From Paramarasmius palmivorus (taxonomy: Eukaryota > Basidiomycota > Agaricomycetes > Agaricales > Marasmiaceae): a stretch of DNA of 64,000 bases. A program made the translations under genes and the position numbers. How positions within the stretch are numbered: position 1 is the first letter of the stretch; each line of letters starts with the position of its first letter. The notes under the pieces were generated by a model, which searched no databases, had not been told where the DNA came from, and saw only the letters and a list, made by a program, of their open reading frames with translations. The stretch spans positions 124,001-188,000 of the forward strand of contig JAYKXP010000085.1 in the NCBI GenBank assembly GCA_037176845.1, read 5' to 3'. Positions 1-11,364 of the stretch are shown here, piece after piece.

Positions 1-1230
1 GAGTATACACCATTTAGTAAATGTAGCATTCACCGTCCAGGACTAGGTGTAAGACCAGCGGGGAAGTTGATCAATTATGATGAAAAGGATTTCGAGAGCA
101 CTAGTAGAGTATTGAACTCATCCTGGGCTTTGCATCGTGGCTCTCGATGAGGTTCCGTCGCCTTTTCTTACGGCGATTATATGTATGACTTTTGCAAGCC
201 AGGAACCAAAGCGGGGCACATGTAGAGTTCCTACAGCAGACCCATCCCATAGCCTGCTTGTCAGTGCTCTTGTGCCATGTTCCAAATGTACATGCAACAC
301 GATGTTCTTGAAGTTGACGATGATGTGCTAAAAGGGAAGGTTGTGTACATCACAGGGCACTTCGATGTATGGTGTAGACGATTGAAGAACGTGTTACTAT
401 CTTCTTCCGGGATGTTCCTAGCATCTATTCGGACGAACTGCTGGTAAGTGGAGTCAGCACATGCGACTAGCACAAGGGACGCACGACGCACGAAATGGAA
501 GCGGCTGTTATTGAAAAATGATCCTCCTCCACTATTAGAAAAACACTTCTGTCCTAGCTTCGTGTCCATAATTCCAGCATAATGGCACCTTCCGCACTAA
601 GGGTGGTTAGAATACTAAAGAGGTCCAGGGAAAGTCGACCACCCACCTTCACGTCAATTCTGTCTTCCGACTACTATATTTCGCGGTTTTGACGCCGGGG
701 TAGGATGCAATTAAGTCCTGGATTTGACCAACACGCTGACCACTGATAGATGACTATATTTTGCAGTTTTGACTGTTCAATGAAGGCTCGAGCTGGTGCG
801 TGACAAAACCTAAATATTTCAGGATAATGAAGAAAGATCGGTTGGAATCGACCCACCAACTCTTTGCGCGCGTTTTGAGACCACTAGCTATACCATAGTA
901 TCATGGACGTCAAAAAGAAGTCTGAGGATTGCGCCGGCGGGTGACTAGGTGACTACCCGAGGCCCGACGGGCTACTCGGCCGATCGGGCGGCTTAGCTCA
1001 AGCCAGTGTTCAACGTTCGGGGCTTTCATGCTCAACTGGGTCAGCTCATATTACAGGGCGATGGATCATGTAAGGTTGCAGTTCACGGCCGGAGCTGAAG
1101 CATTTTACACTAAAGTCATCTCCCATCGGTGCTAGAGCGAGTCATCGTACTTCTCATGTCGTATTAATTATATCATTGAGTTCCAGTAAGAATCGAATTT
1201 CGACATTCATGGATATAGATATCAGATCTG
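1..1230. other. No recognised gene
   Basis: Only short open frames occur on both strands and none resembles a family I know. Two similar segments near 675-700 and 750-775 (both with an ACTATATTT-CG/TG-TTTTGAC core) suggest a small diverged tandem duplication. A GC-rich patch at about 940-990 holds short self-complementary stretches such as CCGATCGG. I see no promoter or RNA gene that I could defend. Confidence 0.4.
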
Positions 1231-1235
1231 GAAGA

Positions 1236-2578
1236 TCATTTACGAGCGGTGAAAACCACAGGAAGCCGGCCCACACGGAGTATGAAGAAATCCTTGAGAT
1301 CGCGCTCCCATTCTCGCGTGTCCCATCCTGGTTCGAAGGCTATATCGAAATTCGCAACGATGGCAGCGATGACTGTTCTCATTTCCATCAGTGCCAAAGC
1401 CTTACCCGCACAAGCGGTTGGGCCTACGCGGACGTAAATAACAGGAAACGTGAAAAGGGTCGGGAACGCGTACCGTGACTAAAAGGAAAGAACGCTATCT
1501 CTTGGCCCATACGGTAGTGTTGTCTTTCAGGCTCAGTCATGAACTCGGTAGCATTTGCCAACCAGCGTTCGGGCCAGAAACGATCAGGGTATGGCGACCA
1601 ATATTCAGGATCGTGGTGAACTAAATACAGTACCCGTAAGAACCCGTAGCGACGCCGATAGGAATACTCACTGCAATAATGGGAAACTTGAACGTTTGTC
1701 ATCGGAGGAATATAGCTGGGATCTCGGTGAGAAGTTAAAGACTGAATGTAGAGAAGGACCCACTAGCCATTCACCATCTCCCCGGCCCCATTTTCGTTCG
1801 TTAAGACCCGCTGGAGGCCGTTAGGTGCCAAGGGTTGAAGTCTCAAGCTTTCGTTGCTAGGAGTAGATTATGTTGAGAAACTGACGTGAAACCTAGACAA
1901 TATGCTCATACATGACAGCATTCAGGTAAGGAAGGTTCGCGAGTTCAGCTGCCGTGGCGTCCGTATGACAATTCAACTCGTCCAACTCGGTCCGGAGACG
2001 GTGGAAAACTTTGGTTGATGACACGAGGAAGAAAAAGACGTTGGAGAGAGCGGCAGCGGTAGTATCCGAGCCTGCCACACCCTATGAATCAGCATTGTCA
2101 ATCTGAGAATCGTGTCTTGGACTCAAATACCAGCTATGATTGCGAAGACTGCTTCCGCGATTAATGTTGGCGTATCAAGCCGTGGATCGTCTTCATATTC
2201 TCCAAGCTGTGGATTTATTAAGGCTTAGCGAGACGGAGGTCCACGAAGACTAAGAACATACTAGGTAAGAAAATAGGTCCCGCGTGCTGGAAGGTCCTCG
2301 TTCAATTCTGTTCAAGATGGTTTGCTTTGCGAAGTTCATGTGTGACTTGAGATTGGACGATCCGAGAGGCAAATAATCGAAAAAGGCGCGTATCCATGGT
2401 ATAGTGCCCGCGGCCTCATGCAATCTACGAACTTGTCAGTAAGATACGGACTCTCCAAGGGAACTCAAGTACGCACGCGACCACACGTTTTGACAATGCG
2501 ATAATACCGGTATCATCCTTCCCTGTTCTCATGCACACCGGAAGTGCCAAAAAATATGCTCGGCGTAAATGTACTAGG
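1236..2578 (-). CDS. Cytochrome P450 monooxygenase, multi-exon; N-terminus unresolved
   Basis: Haem-thiolate monooxygenase, normally anchored in the ER membrane. Joined across short introns, the frame shows MRTGKDDTG, then IPWIRAFFDYLPLG, the I-helix oxygen-binding motif AGSDTTAA (split by an intron around 2070-2130), the K-helix ExxR as ESLR, the PERF region FWPERW, and the haem loop FSHGPTACAGK with its cysteine. The haem loop is interrupted by a 50-nt intron (1424-1473, GTACGC...CGTAG), so the cysteine is invisible in the unspliced frame. The stop is TGA at 1236-1238. One exon junction, after GAGEMVNG at about 1760, lacks a GT donor where the frame demands one, so splicing there is uncertain or broken. 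The N-terminal membrane anchor probably lies at 2600-2975 but I could not trace it. Family membership is secure; CYP family, substrate and functionality are not. Confidence 0.82.
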
Positions 2579-2974
2579 ATTTGTCTCTAATCAGTCCACT
2601 GTTCAGAGAACATGATTTTACATCGTAAATTGAAGCTTTTTTGGACAACGATATGGTGAATGATAGATGTGTGTTGAAAGATCTTTACGCTCCGAGATAT
2701 AGCCGGGTTGATTTTATACATTTCGGTAAATATAATGTTCTTAAAACGGATAGCTGATAGAACTGGATTCGAGGTAAATTTCAGCCTCGATCAAAAGCCA
2801 AGAATCCGTCTTTCAGAAGGAAGCCTAAACAATAAGACAGACAAACGGACATAACTGTCTGCTGAAACATCATGATTCACGGGTTGTACAGAGCATATTG
2901 AAACCAGCCTTGAAAATACATAGATCAACGATGCCGAAAGGCCGAACGTGCGCCAATTACCAGACACAGCCACG

Positions 2975-3740
2975 TCAGGGTTGCATCACTCGCAATGCTG
3001 TTATCGATGAATCAGGCGTCAGCGCGTCAGCCACCATTTTATTGTGCCACCGTCGACATACCGCAGGAATGTCATTCGAAAAATGCTTCAAAAGATAGTC
3101 CACGATCTGATCCCATTCAAAGTCTTCCCTCGTTTGTACTACGGCAGCCGGACCATAGAGCTGAGTGGCGCCCATGCTAGAGGACGGCTGGGAATGTGTA
3201 ACCAGGGAGTGCCTCTTTTCCTGTTCACAATACTCAAACAAAAGATTAGTGAATAGTAAAATAAGGCCCATAGACTCGTACCTTCGACAATTCAGCTCCC
3301 TTTCTCCCATTCGCCAAAAGCTTTGCTATGTCAGTTTGACGCTGTGAGGAAGGCTTCGATTTTTTTTGCCTCCTGGTCCCTCTATTTTTCGTCTGGGGAC
3401 GGAATCGATAGTTTGGATATTTGATTGCATGAAGAATCCTTTCCTCCTTGGCTTTGTTCCGCCAGTATTGCTTTTCGACGGCGGGGAGGAGGCGCCACGA
3501 TTGAGCAATAATTCTGGTGACAATGGCACTGTCAGTCTCGAGAGTAGGTGGAATGAGACGGTTCTGGATGCAGTAGGAGCGATACATAAGATATGAGTTG
3601 ACAGGCCTGGGTATGTGTGCTGTCTCCGAGTCGTGGGGCAGCGAAGCTGTGGTGGACTCCAGTGGTTGGCCAGTTGATGGAGCGGAATTGAAAGACTCTG
3701 GGGTAGAATACTGGAAGGCAAACATCGTCTGAGCTGGCAT
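2975..3740 (-). CDS. HMG-box transcription factor
   Basis: Two exons, 3282-3740 and 2975-3220, with a 61-nt intron (GTACGA...AACAG), give about 234 aa from ATG at 3740. Residues about 45-120 form a MATA-type HMG box: it opens with HIPRPVNSYLMYRS, has the conserved IIAQSWRLLP in helix 2, and ends with YWRNKAKEER followed by a basic tail (RGTRRQKKSK). This is the sequence-specific class used by fungal mating and sexual-development regulators, which bind the DNA minor groove in the nucleus. The C-terminal exon is acidic/aromatic and unrecognised. The neighbouring P450 lies downstream on the same strand. No homeodomain or pheromone-receptor genes that would mark a mating-type locus are seen nearby, so I do not call it a mating-type gene. 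An upstream non-coding or short coding exon cannot be excluded. Confidence 0.8.
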
Positions 3741-3879
3741 GTTCTGACAGACGTGGAGAGGTTGGTTGAGGCTTTATTACCAATCTCATCCCACCGTTCA
3801 ACATAGCTCTTGCCCGCCGTGACGTCGCCGGCTTCTCTCCCCGTTCTACCAATCTCTGTCGACTCGTAATCGAGCACAG

Positions 3880-5440
3880 CGATCGCATCTGAGAATACGC
3901 GATACTCTTTTTTTTTTCAGAGCTATTCATCGCAGAGAGAGGTCAATATTAGGGGACACGATTTTGCTAGTCAAGATGTGAGTACCCAACTCGAGTCATA
4001 CCACCGAAAAATCAACGCCAATGTCAATCCTAGGATTTTCTGCCCTTCACCGACGGCGGCTGATCCCAGACTGCTGGAGGACGTTCTGCAACCAAAGCTG
4101 CTTTGAGTGCGTTTGCAGTCACATCAGTATTCCACCGACACCGCCATAGTTCTGATATAGCTTCGGGTGTAACAAAGGAGCCTTTCGGCGCACCACATCT
4201 TCGTCTGCGTATTGCAGAAATCGAATGCCAGCCCTGATCGTCGAAGCCACTTTTTGCCGCGTCGAGCACCCCCACGACAACGAGAACCTGAATCAGGTCA
4301 GATCCACGGTAGTAGGCAACTACTGCGTGACTGTGCTGTGGCATGTCTCTCTGGGAAGTACTTATTTTTTTTTCTCGGATTTTCGGTAGGGAGTGATGGA
4401 TTTCAAGTGATTGGAGCGGGGCACCCCAACTTGAAGATAATGGTTCTCCTTGTGGCCTCAGTTCTTCCAACCCACACCCTGACAAGGCCCTTTCGTCATC
4501 GTGCGTTTATTGTTCCGCGAGACGCGTCCCGCCAAAATGACTTTCCTCCGTGTGTGGTTCCCATCCAGTCCACGGAAAACACCCTAGGCTTATCATTATT
4601 CAAAACGCGGGCGCGGTCCGATTCTGAGACTAGATTAACACGTTCGACTCAGATAGTAATGGATTGAACTCACAAGTTTTAGTTGTCCCAAGCGCTTTGC
4701 ACATTAGATGAGTTAAAGCGTAGAGGTACGTAAGACCGTATCTTTTTTCATGCATCAACGTAATGGTAAAGCGGTGCTCCCTTCCTATACAGTTCAACCA
4801 ATGCCACGAAACTGACCTATGCTTAGGTAGCGGCAAGTTCATGAATGACTATCGACCGCGACTTGGAAGCACCTCGTCTTGAATTCTGGGATGCCTTTTC
4901 ACTGGCAAGTGATTAGAGAAGTCCGAGGCGTCACTTAATCGGAAGATGGTTCAACGCCCAAGGAAAGCGAGAAGAAGCAGGATGGGAAGGAATGAGAAGG
5001 AATTTGTGAGGAAACTGTGAGCTTTCCATCGAGCTTAATGATTCCAGAACCATAGACTCGGATATGCGACCTCGTTACCACGGCAAGGAAGTACATGTCA
5101 CCTCCAAGATCGAAAGGCCAATTCGCAGAGGAATGTCGCCGTTGTGTCATCATTATCATCGTCCGGCACCCAGGACAAGCACCCAGAACCGCTCCATGCG
5201 ACGGCGAAATCAAAAGTTCGGGGAAGTGCACCTTCGGAGATGGAGGTTCTTGCCGGATATGGAGATCAACAAAGGTACGATTGTTCTGTCATCAAATATT
5301 CGAAAGCTCATACAGGAATTCTAGTCTACGTTATCGATACTCATTGCTCGAGGAACTTAGAAGGATAGAGTACCTCCTGAATTGGTAGAGTCAGTAGCCG
5401 GCCAGAAGCCAGTTTCGCATTGGAGGAGACGCCATTCGAC
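3880..5440. other. Intergenic; one weak hypothetical ORF (4030-4485, minus)
   Basis: A 151-codon open frame on the minus strand (4030-4485) reads without resemblance to a known family and contains possible splice sites (for example a CAG/GTTCTCG junction near 4290). It may be an exon or chance. A second pair of overlapping frames around 4935-5390 is equally unrecognised. A run of T at 3908-3918 lies just upstream of the HMG gene. Confidence 0.25.
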
Positions 5441-5484
5441 GCAGGTCTGAAGATTTGGAGTACTAGAAGCTTGTTTACTAGTAT

Positions 5485-6110
5485 AGTTTCGCTGCTCTGG
5501 GTGGTTAACCATCCTGTTTGCAACGAAATGGCTAGTGCTCCGTTGGGATTGGGCAAGACATCCTTTTGGCATACTCAAAGGCATGGGTTCGTCAGGTTCA
5601 TCCAAGTGAGTGATCTGGCTTAACTGCTCAATTCAGTATCTGTGCCAGAGCAACTCATAATGTGCTTGCCTTTCGATCCCCAGACCTCTGAACATTCGAC
5701 GAGCGGCGACAGCTACGATGAAATGATGACTTTTTGTCTTTCCGTGTTCCAATGGCTCGGGTCTTGAAGCTTGAACGCCAGTGGAGATGGGTTACTCTGT
5801 ATATCTCCGGCGAATCTGGCTGACAGGCTTCGTGTCTTTGGATTCTGACTGTCTTATGCCACCGTATCCGTCGCTTTTGTACAAATGTCCAACTTCCGGA
5901 ACAAGGGCTCGATCAGAAATGCTCTGGGGTGCTTGTTTATTCCGGTTATCGCATGGCTTCTTGTTGGTTTCCCCGAACCCTATTGTATTTTGTTCCTTCT
6001 CGTTCATCGTTGCCGGGTCCTCTGAACACAATAGGGTGTTCATTTCATGGAAAAAAATTTGGGGGGTCTCTTTCTACCTCTGTCGACAGTATCTTTTCGG
6101 GAACCTACTT
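5485..6110 (+). repeat. Repeat family copy G, degenerate right half
   Basis: Begins with the family's core arm (GGGTGGTTAACCATCC at about 5499) followed by TTTGCAAC. Further right it carries a decayed internal unit (CTCCGGCGAATCTGG at about 5807) and then the family's right-end signature, TTTCCCCGA...TTCTCG...CTGAACACAATAGG at about 5970-6035. Only the right arm is present. It ends about 100 bp before the start codon of the gene at 6145, in the same relative position as the repeat next to that gene's paralogue at 22.9 kb. Confidence 0.65.
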
Positions 6111-6144
6111 ATCGCCACTGCGAATACTGTATTTCGTAACGAAA

Positions 6145-7323
6145 ATGGATCATGCAGACGTTCACCTCTTTGTACTCGCCTTCCCGAACAAGCAACGGCT
6201 CTGTGATGAGCTTGTCGTTGATATTCTCGAGCAGCATATCGAGGCTGTAGGTGTGCAGGGCAATGTGGGTCTGTTGTTACTCAACAGAGCCATCTCGCAG
6301 CGGTATGTATTGCATTAGCAAGTGTACAGGATTAGATGCTAATTTGGATTGGCCAGGCTCTACCTCGCTTTCTACCGCAGCGTTAAGCTGTGGAAGTTTC
6401 GCCAGCTTATGTGTCTATACCGGACTTTACGCCTGCGCCCTCACAGGGCACCCTTTGTGAAGGTGTTGTGGATTTCTATTGGAAACGGTGGAGAAATGGA
6501 GTCGTTTGCCTTCCATTTTTACACCCTCGACTATCCCCACAAATGTGCGCCTTTTCAAGAACAGTGGATCGATAGTCGCGATGCTACGTTCGTACGGGGC
6601 TTGCTGGAGATCACCGCTCCTTTCGTGGAGAGGCTGACGATTCAGGGCAACCTACTCAATCCACGGATCTTGAGTACCATTTTCCAATCCCTTCAATTCT
6701 CCAATGCAACTCATTTGGAGCTCTCAATGCCCATGGATCCAACGTGGGCACTAGCAGTGCCGCGTTTGACTCATCTTCGACTGGCCATCAGGCTCCGATC
6801 TGAAGAGCCTACCGAATGGGCTCGGAACTGTACACTCTATCCTTCCCTTAGCCATGTGTACTTGTCGCTCCATGGTGATATTATAGAGGCATTCGAGTTT
6901 ATTCGCCACTTCAAAACGCCGGCGACGGTTCAGGCATTGGCGATAGAGTTGAACATGGGCCAACAAGTAGCTGCGGAATGTCGGGATCTCTGGATGTACG
7001 ATGTACACCCTAAGATTGTGTTCATGGTGGATGAGAGGTGGGTGCAAATCGCTGCACGCGGGCTCGAACAGGGAGCATGGGAACGCTTGAAACAGCGGTT
7101 CTGCCTGCTGCCTGAGAATGAGCGGCTGGTGGAGCAGCTCACGGACTTGATGCTGGTGAAAAGCGGAAGGAGAAGCGACATCTGGAAGGACATTGACGAC
7201 AAGGTCAGGCAAAACTGGTCAAAATTCGACGAAGAGTTTGAGGGCCTTGATAGCAAGGAGGAATTTCTAGCAAAAGCCACTAATTTTGTATCGATCTCTT
7301 CTTCATTTTCCTACTATATCTGA
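6145..7323 (+). CDS. Unrecognised 374-aa protein, duplicated in this window
   Basis: Two exons (6145-6302 and 6357-7323) with a 54-nt intron (GTATGT...GGCCAG). ATG at 6145 is chosen because the paralogue at 22.9 kb also starts at the matching ATG, after GAAAATG. The protein begins MDHADVHLF, has LPxEL-like spacing near residue 15-35 (CDELVVDILEQHIEAVG) that could be a diverged F-box-like start, then repeats of the type LTHLRLAIRL and LSHVYLSLHG that resemble leucine-rich strands. The C-terminus is charged and helical. I recognise no enzyme motif; a fungal F-box/LRR-type adaptor is the closest guess. The open, full-length frame contrasts with the broken paralogue and suggests the gene is maintained or young. 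Confidence 0.72.
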
Positions 7324-7329
7324 ATTGGA

Positions 7330-7570
7330 ATTAAGTACCCCAAATATATGCAATTTAGCTAGAAGCGTTTCTCCCCTCAGATAGTGTTACTTCACACCTC
7401 GGTCTACTCTAGTTGTCGTGGCTGCCATGAAGCCGAACGTTCGATTAGCCTCTTGAGCGTGGATCCTTAGACAGTGACAAGGTATGTGGTTTTTTTCATG
7501 CCTATCCTTCTGCTGTCTCACAGTGCCTCCGCTTACATAGACTCAAGCAGACAAACCCGGCTGTAGCACA
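7330..7570. other. Intergenic, nothing recognised
   Basis: Short AT/GC mixed stretch between the 374-aa gene and the transposase scrap. No open frame or motif was seen. Confidence 0.4.
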
Positions 7571-7572
7571 GT

Positions 7573-7848
7573 ATGCGTACAGGAGTTTCATTTCTCATCC
7601 TTTTGCCCAGAAAGAGATCGAGAAGACGCATCTGGAGCAACCATTATTCCCATCATCATATCGACCTAGACAAGACGCAGCTCACGGTCTTTGGCAACAA
7701 GACTGCATATCCTGTATACCTGACAATCGGAAACATACCCCCTCGAAAGCCTTCACGAGGAACCTATGTGCTTCTAGCTTACCTCCCTATGTCCGGTTCC
7801 GAGCATATACTCGGTAAGGTTCATACCTTACTATTTGATCCAATGTAG
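7573..7848 (+). mobile_element. Plavaka-type (CACTA) transposase fragment
   Basis: The frame contains LDKTQLTVFGNKTAYPVYLT followed by IGNIPPRKPSRGTYVLLAYL and then EHI. This is the conserved core of the Plavaka transposases abundant in Agaricomycetes, which typically read DKTxLTxFxGxKxAxPVYLTIGNI...RxKPS...LxxYLP. Only about 70 residues survive; I see no flanking transposase domains and no inverted termini nearby. A dead relic. Confidence 0.75.
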
Positions 7849-7991
7849 CAAAGAACCAGCATCCAGTTTCTTATATTCTACTACATGGCAGGTGTAGTCT
7901 TTTGTATCAACATGCCATGATCAACTTCGTGTAACCTGGTTCGCAGGCTCTCTTGGGTTTACGCATCGCTAGTCAATGAACGACCTTGCCC

Positions 7992-10895
7992 TCAAATACA
8001 GCCTATTAGACCTCGATCCTTTCCCGTCATCAATGCGACGACCTCCTCTCTGGGCAGAGACAAATTGAGAACAGGTTCTGACTGATTACAGTCTAAAGCT
8101 GCCTCCATAAGAGCTCGTTTCTTGTCTTGTATCTACACACGTAGTCAGTACAAGGCCTTGCGGAGAGCATTTGCAAGATGCTTGCCTCTTTAATCCTGCT
8201 TTCTATTGTGTTCTCTGCGAAGAGTTTGTAAACGTGTACTTGACGTGTCTGGCCCATCCTATGCGCCCTCCCAATAGCTTGTTCCTGTAAAGGAGCTATT
8301 ATCATCGACTCTGCTGTACAGCGTAGAGTCTACCTCAACCGCGGGATTCCACCATAAGTCGACAAGGATGATATGGTTGCAATCCGCAAGATTCAACCCT
8401 AGAAGTAACAAGTCAACAACTGGGTACCACTGTGCGTCTCGACTCACCGATACCACCGGCTTTCAGTGACATGAGAAGCACCTTGACATTAGGATCTTCT
8501 CGAATAGCTTTCAGTGACTTTTCGCGTTCCAATGTCTTCATACCCCCGTTGTCTGTGCTCGGGGCGATTAGTACGCGAATATCAAATTCAAGGGCCACCC
8601 ACAGTGAACACAATGAAATTTATCTCCGATGTAAGAGTGTATTACGTCCAGCATGGTGACAAATGAGGAGAATACGATAACCTTTTCTCCACAAGGAATC
8701 TCAGTCAAGATCGCTTCAACCGCCGTGACTCGCTGGGATATGGGTTGATTGTAATGGAGCTGTGTAACCAATTTGCAGGCTTCTCGATGTGCCCTAGCTT
8801 CATCTTCGTTAGCGGTGCTGAGCCTACATATCAGGGAGAGTTGAGTATGTCGGGAATGCATGATATTGGCCTTACGGTGATTTACACTTGAAACACCCTG
8901 GCTGGCGGGGGGAGTCATCGTCGTCCCAGTCCGTTTCTGCATCAGAATCTGGCACAGTTTCGTTGATATCAGACCAGTCAGACCAGATAGTTTCCAAAAG
9001 CAGTTTGCCGTGTAGACAGGCTGGATGAGGTGATCAGTTGTTGGGATAAATGCACGAGAGCAGTACAAACCTTGTCGAAGGCGAAGAAGCAGGACTAAGA
9101 TGTATTGCGTAGACAGATTCAGTTTCGTAATCAGAGTGGTAAACTTGTTTTGCAGTGTATCGTATAAGACCCGCTCGTCGGGCGGAAGTTTGCACGTAAT
9201 GAGGTACAATTCATAATCGGGCAGATCCAAAACTCTGACGCCATCGATGTAATCATCTTTACGACGACGGATTAAGACGTGGCCTAATCCAGCCTGCAGA
9301 TGTATTCAAGTAACACTACCACGGTTCACTAATATCGACACTTACACGAAGGGTTGTTAAGGCTTTGATAGCAGCCGCTTTATTGGTCTTGGATGGTCTG
9401 GCTAGTTTGAGGGGTACCTCGATGGTATTCTTGAACCATTTGTAGTCAGAAAAGGGTTGAACTTGTAGAAAGCGGAACAAAGCATAAAAGTCTGTCACTT
9501 CGTTCTGCCTGCGGCAATGTGGTCAGTGTAAAATCTCACACGATCAAACGGTAAACTTACAAGGGCGTGGCTGTAATACACCATCGAAAGGTAGCCGGCA
9601 GATCGCAACAAGCTTGGGAGCATTTGGTACTTCTATTTCGAATCATGTGTGCCTCATCTGAAGGTAGAAGTCAAGACATGCACGGAATAAGAGGCGGCTT
9701 CGACGTACCAAGGGCTACACGCCGCCAAAATGTACGGAATAAAGCATCCCTGAACTTATGAGTACGGAGGCCATTATCTTCCTGGAACATCTGGTGTTCT
9801 GCTTTGACCACACCGTATGTCGTCACAACGATTTTGTAACGCTGCATCTCTTTCGAGCCTGTACCGAGTTGAGTACTTTAGCGAGTACGCACGAAAGAAC
9901 GCAACTGGAGATTCGATTTGAACCGTGGTATATCTTGACCAATGTGCTCGGGAAAAACCTTTCAATTTCAGCTGTCCATTGCTGAGCCAGTGCGATGTTC
10001 TGGACCACGATTCTAGCGAAAGGTAAGCCCTCGTAACAAAAACAGGACTCGAGACACGTACAAGGTCGGCCTACAGTCTGTCGTTGAATCGAGCATGACA
10101 ACCGCGAGGATTTGCAGCGTTTTCCCAAGTCTGACAAAAAAGAGTTGATTTAATCAATGTACAGGGTAAAGAGTTTTGTTACCCCATTTCATCAGCAAGT
10201 ATCCCGCCAAATCTCCTGTTTGAAGGACTTTCCCTATTCAACATCCACAAGATACCAGCGACCTGATGAGGTGTGAGACTGTAGCCTTTAGGCAAGGAAA
10301 ATCGAGAAAGTCTGTTGGAATGTATACAATTCTTTATAAAGGCATCCTTGCTGAGTTTATGGAGCTCGGACGCTATGTCGATGGCCGAAACACGCCCGGT
10401 TGGTAAATTCAAGGGTATGTCTATTACTTCAGGGGTGGAAGTTGGAGTGACAGCCGGAAGAGATCGAGGACAATCCGAGGCCTGCTTCACATGTAGTGTA
10501 TTCAAAGATGGATCCTTTGAGGAGGCTGCCTCCGAGTTTGCATCTGATTTTCGTGGACCTGAGCCGCGGCTAGTACCTATTAGCAGAATGGCATCATGAA
10601 GTATTCACAATCGGCAAAGTGTAGGACTACCATTCGATCTGGAATTCTTCACTGCCAAGGGTTGCGAGTGATTGGTATCCTCAGTGAGGCGGCGGTTCAC
10701 CTGGAGTTTCGGGTATTCCTTCTGGGAAAATGAACTCGTAACGGCTGCAGCGGCCAATTCCTTAAGGCCATTGTTTGTCCCCGGTATAAAACTGTCGTCG
10801 AACGACAAGAAGGCTGGTCTAACAGAACGTTGAGCTAATACTGTGATCAGACAAGAGATGACGCACCCGTTTACATGCTTGTTCTTGTGAGCCAT
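7992..10895 (-). CDS. SNF2-family DNA-dependent ATPase (RAD5/RAD16/HLTF subgroup)
   Basis: Chromatin remodelling or repair ATPase acting on DNA in the nucleus. Joining about 14 exons by GT-AG junctions gives every helicase motif: I as DEMGLGKT (split by an intron near 10140-10185), Ia in TLIVVQN...QQW, II as DEAH (split near 9657), III as CITATPL, then RRRKDD, IV as KVIVFSSF, V as SLKAGGIGLNL and VI as QAIGRAHRMGQ, ending KKRALMEAAL...GCI with TGA at 7992-7994. ATG at 10895 begins MAHKNKHVNG and the first intron ends at GTTAG. The intron at 8133-8185 uses a GC-AG pair (GCAAGC...GTGTAG). The RING finger usual in RAD5/RAD16 between motifs III and IV is missing; only an acidic stretch (DWDDDD) and a lone CFKC remain. 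All key residues are intact, so the gene is probably functional. Confidence 0.9.
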
Positions 10896-10899
10896 GAGG

Positions 10900-11360
10900 A
10901 CGGAGGAAAACAATAAGAGTCGATCCTCGTATTCTGATGCTATTTATACTTGCTCCATCTCATCGGGAATTGGTATCAAGCAACGCATGAGTATGATAAG
11001 AGTTGCCTGTCGTAGCATTGTCTTTGGGATAACAATATTGACGGGAAAAGAAGCAATCACAAAGATCAATATTGTGGTTGTGCGCTGGGGATAGAACAAG
11101 GATGAACGAATGGTAGACAAAGACTCGGCGAAAATTGTTGAATAGAATAGAGTGGACAACGCATGGCGGAGCAAGTTCGGTTATTATTTGCGGTAGCATG
11201 CCAACTAGATGCCAACTCGCGAATCATTTGGATATTCTCCCCATTGTATTATTACGCCAAGCATCCAAAAGTCAGCAAGGGGTCTCATTCTTGATATCCG
11301 AAAGGCGACCTGGCCGATCCCGTTTTGCAAATGTACGGTGTTATACCAGCAGCAACGATC
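10900..11360. other. Intergenic, nothing recognised
   Basis: Region upstream of the SNF2 gene, up to the edge of repeat copy A. The promoter of the SNF2 gene must lie here but no clear TATA box is visible. Confidence 0.35.
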
Positions 11361-11364
11361 AGAA

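Noticed and set aside
1176..1478. 100-codon plus-strand frame
   Set aside because: It is antisense to the P450 haem-binding exon, whose protein match is unambiguous.
2975..3740. Mating-type locus call for the HMG gene
   Set aside because: Agaricomycete mating-type loci are homeodomain and pheromone/receptor loci; none of those genes is present here, so the gene is called only an HMG-box factor.
3900..3920. Poly-T run as a terminator
   Set aside because: Fungal RNA polymerase II genes do not end at simple T-runs, and there is no polymerase III gene next to it.
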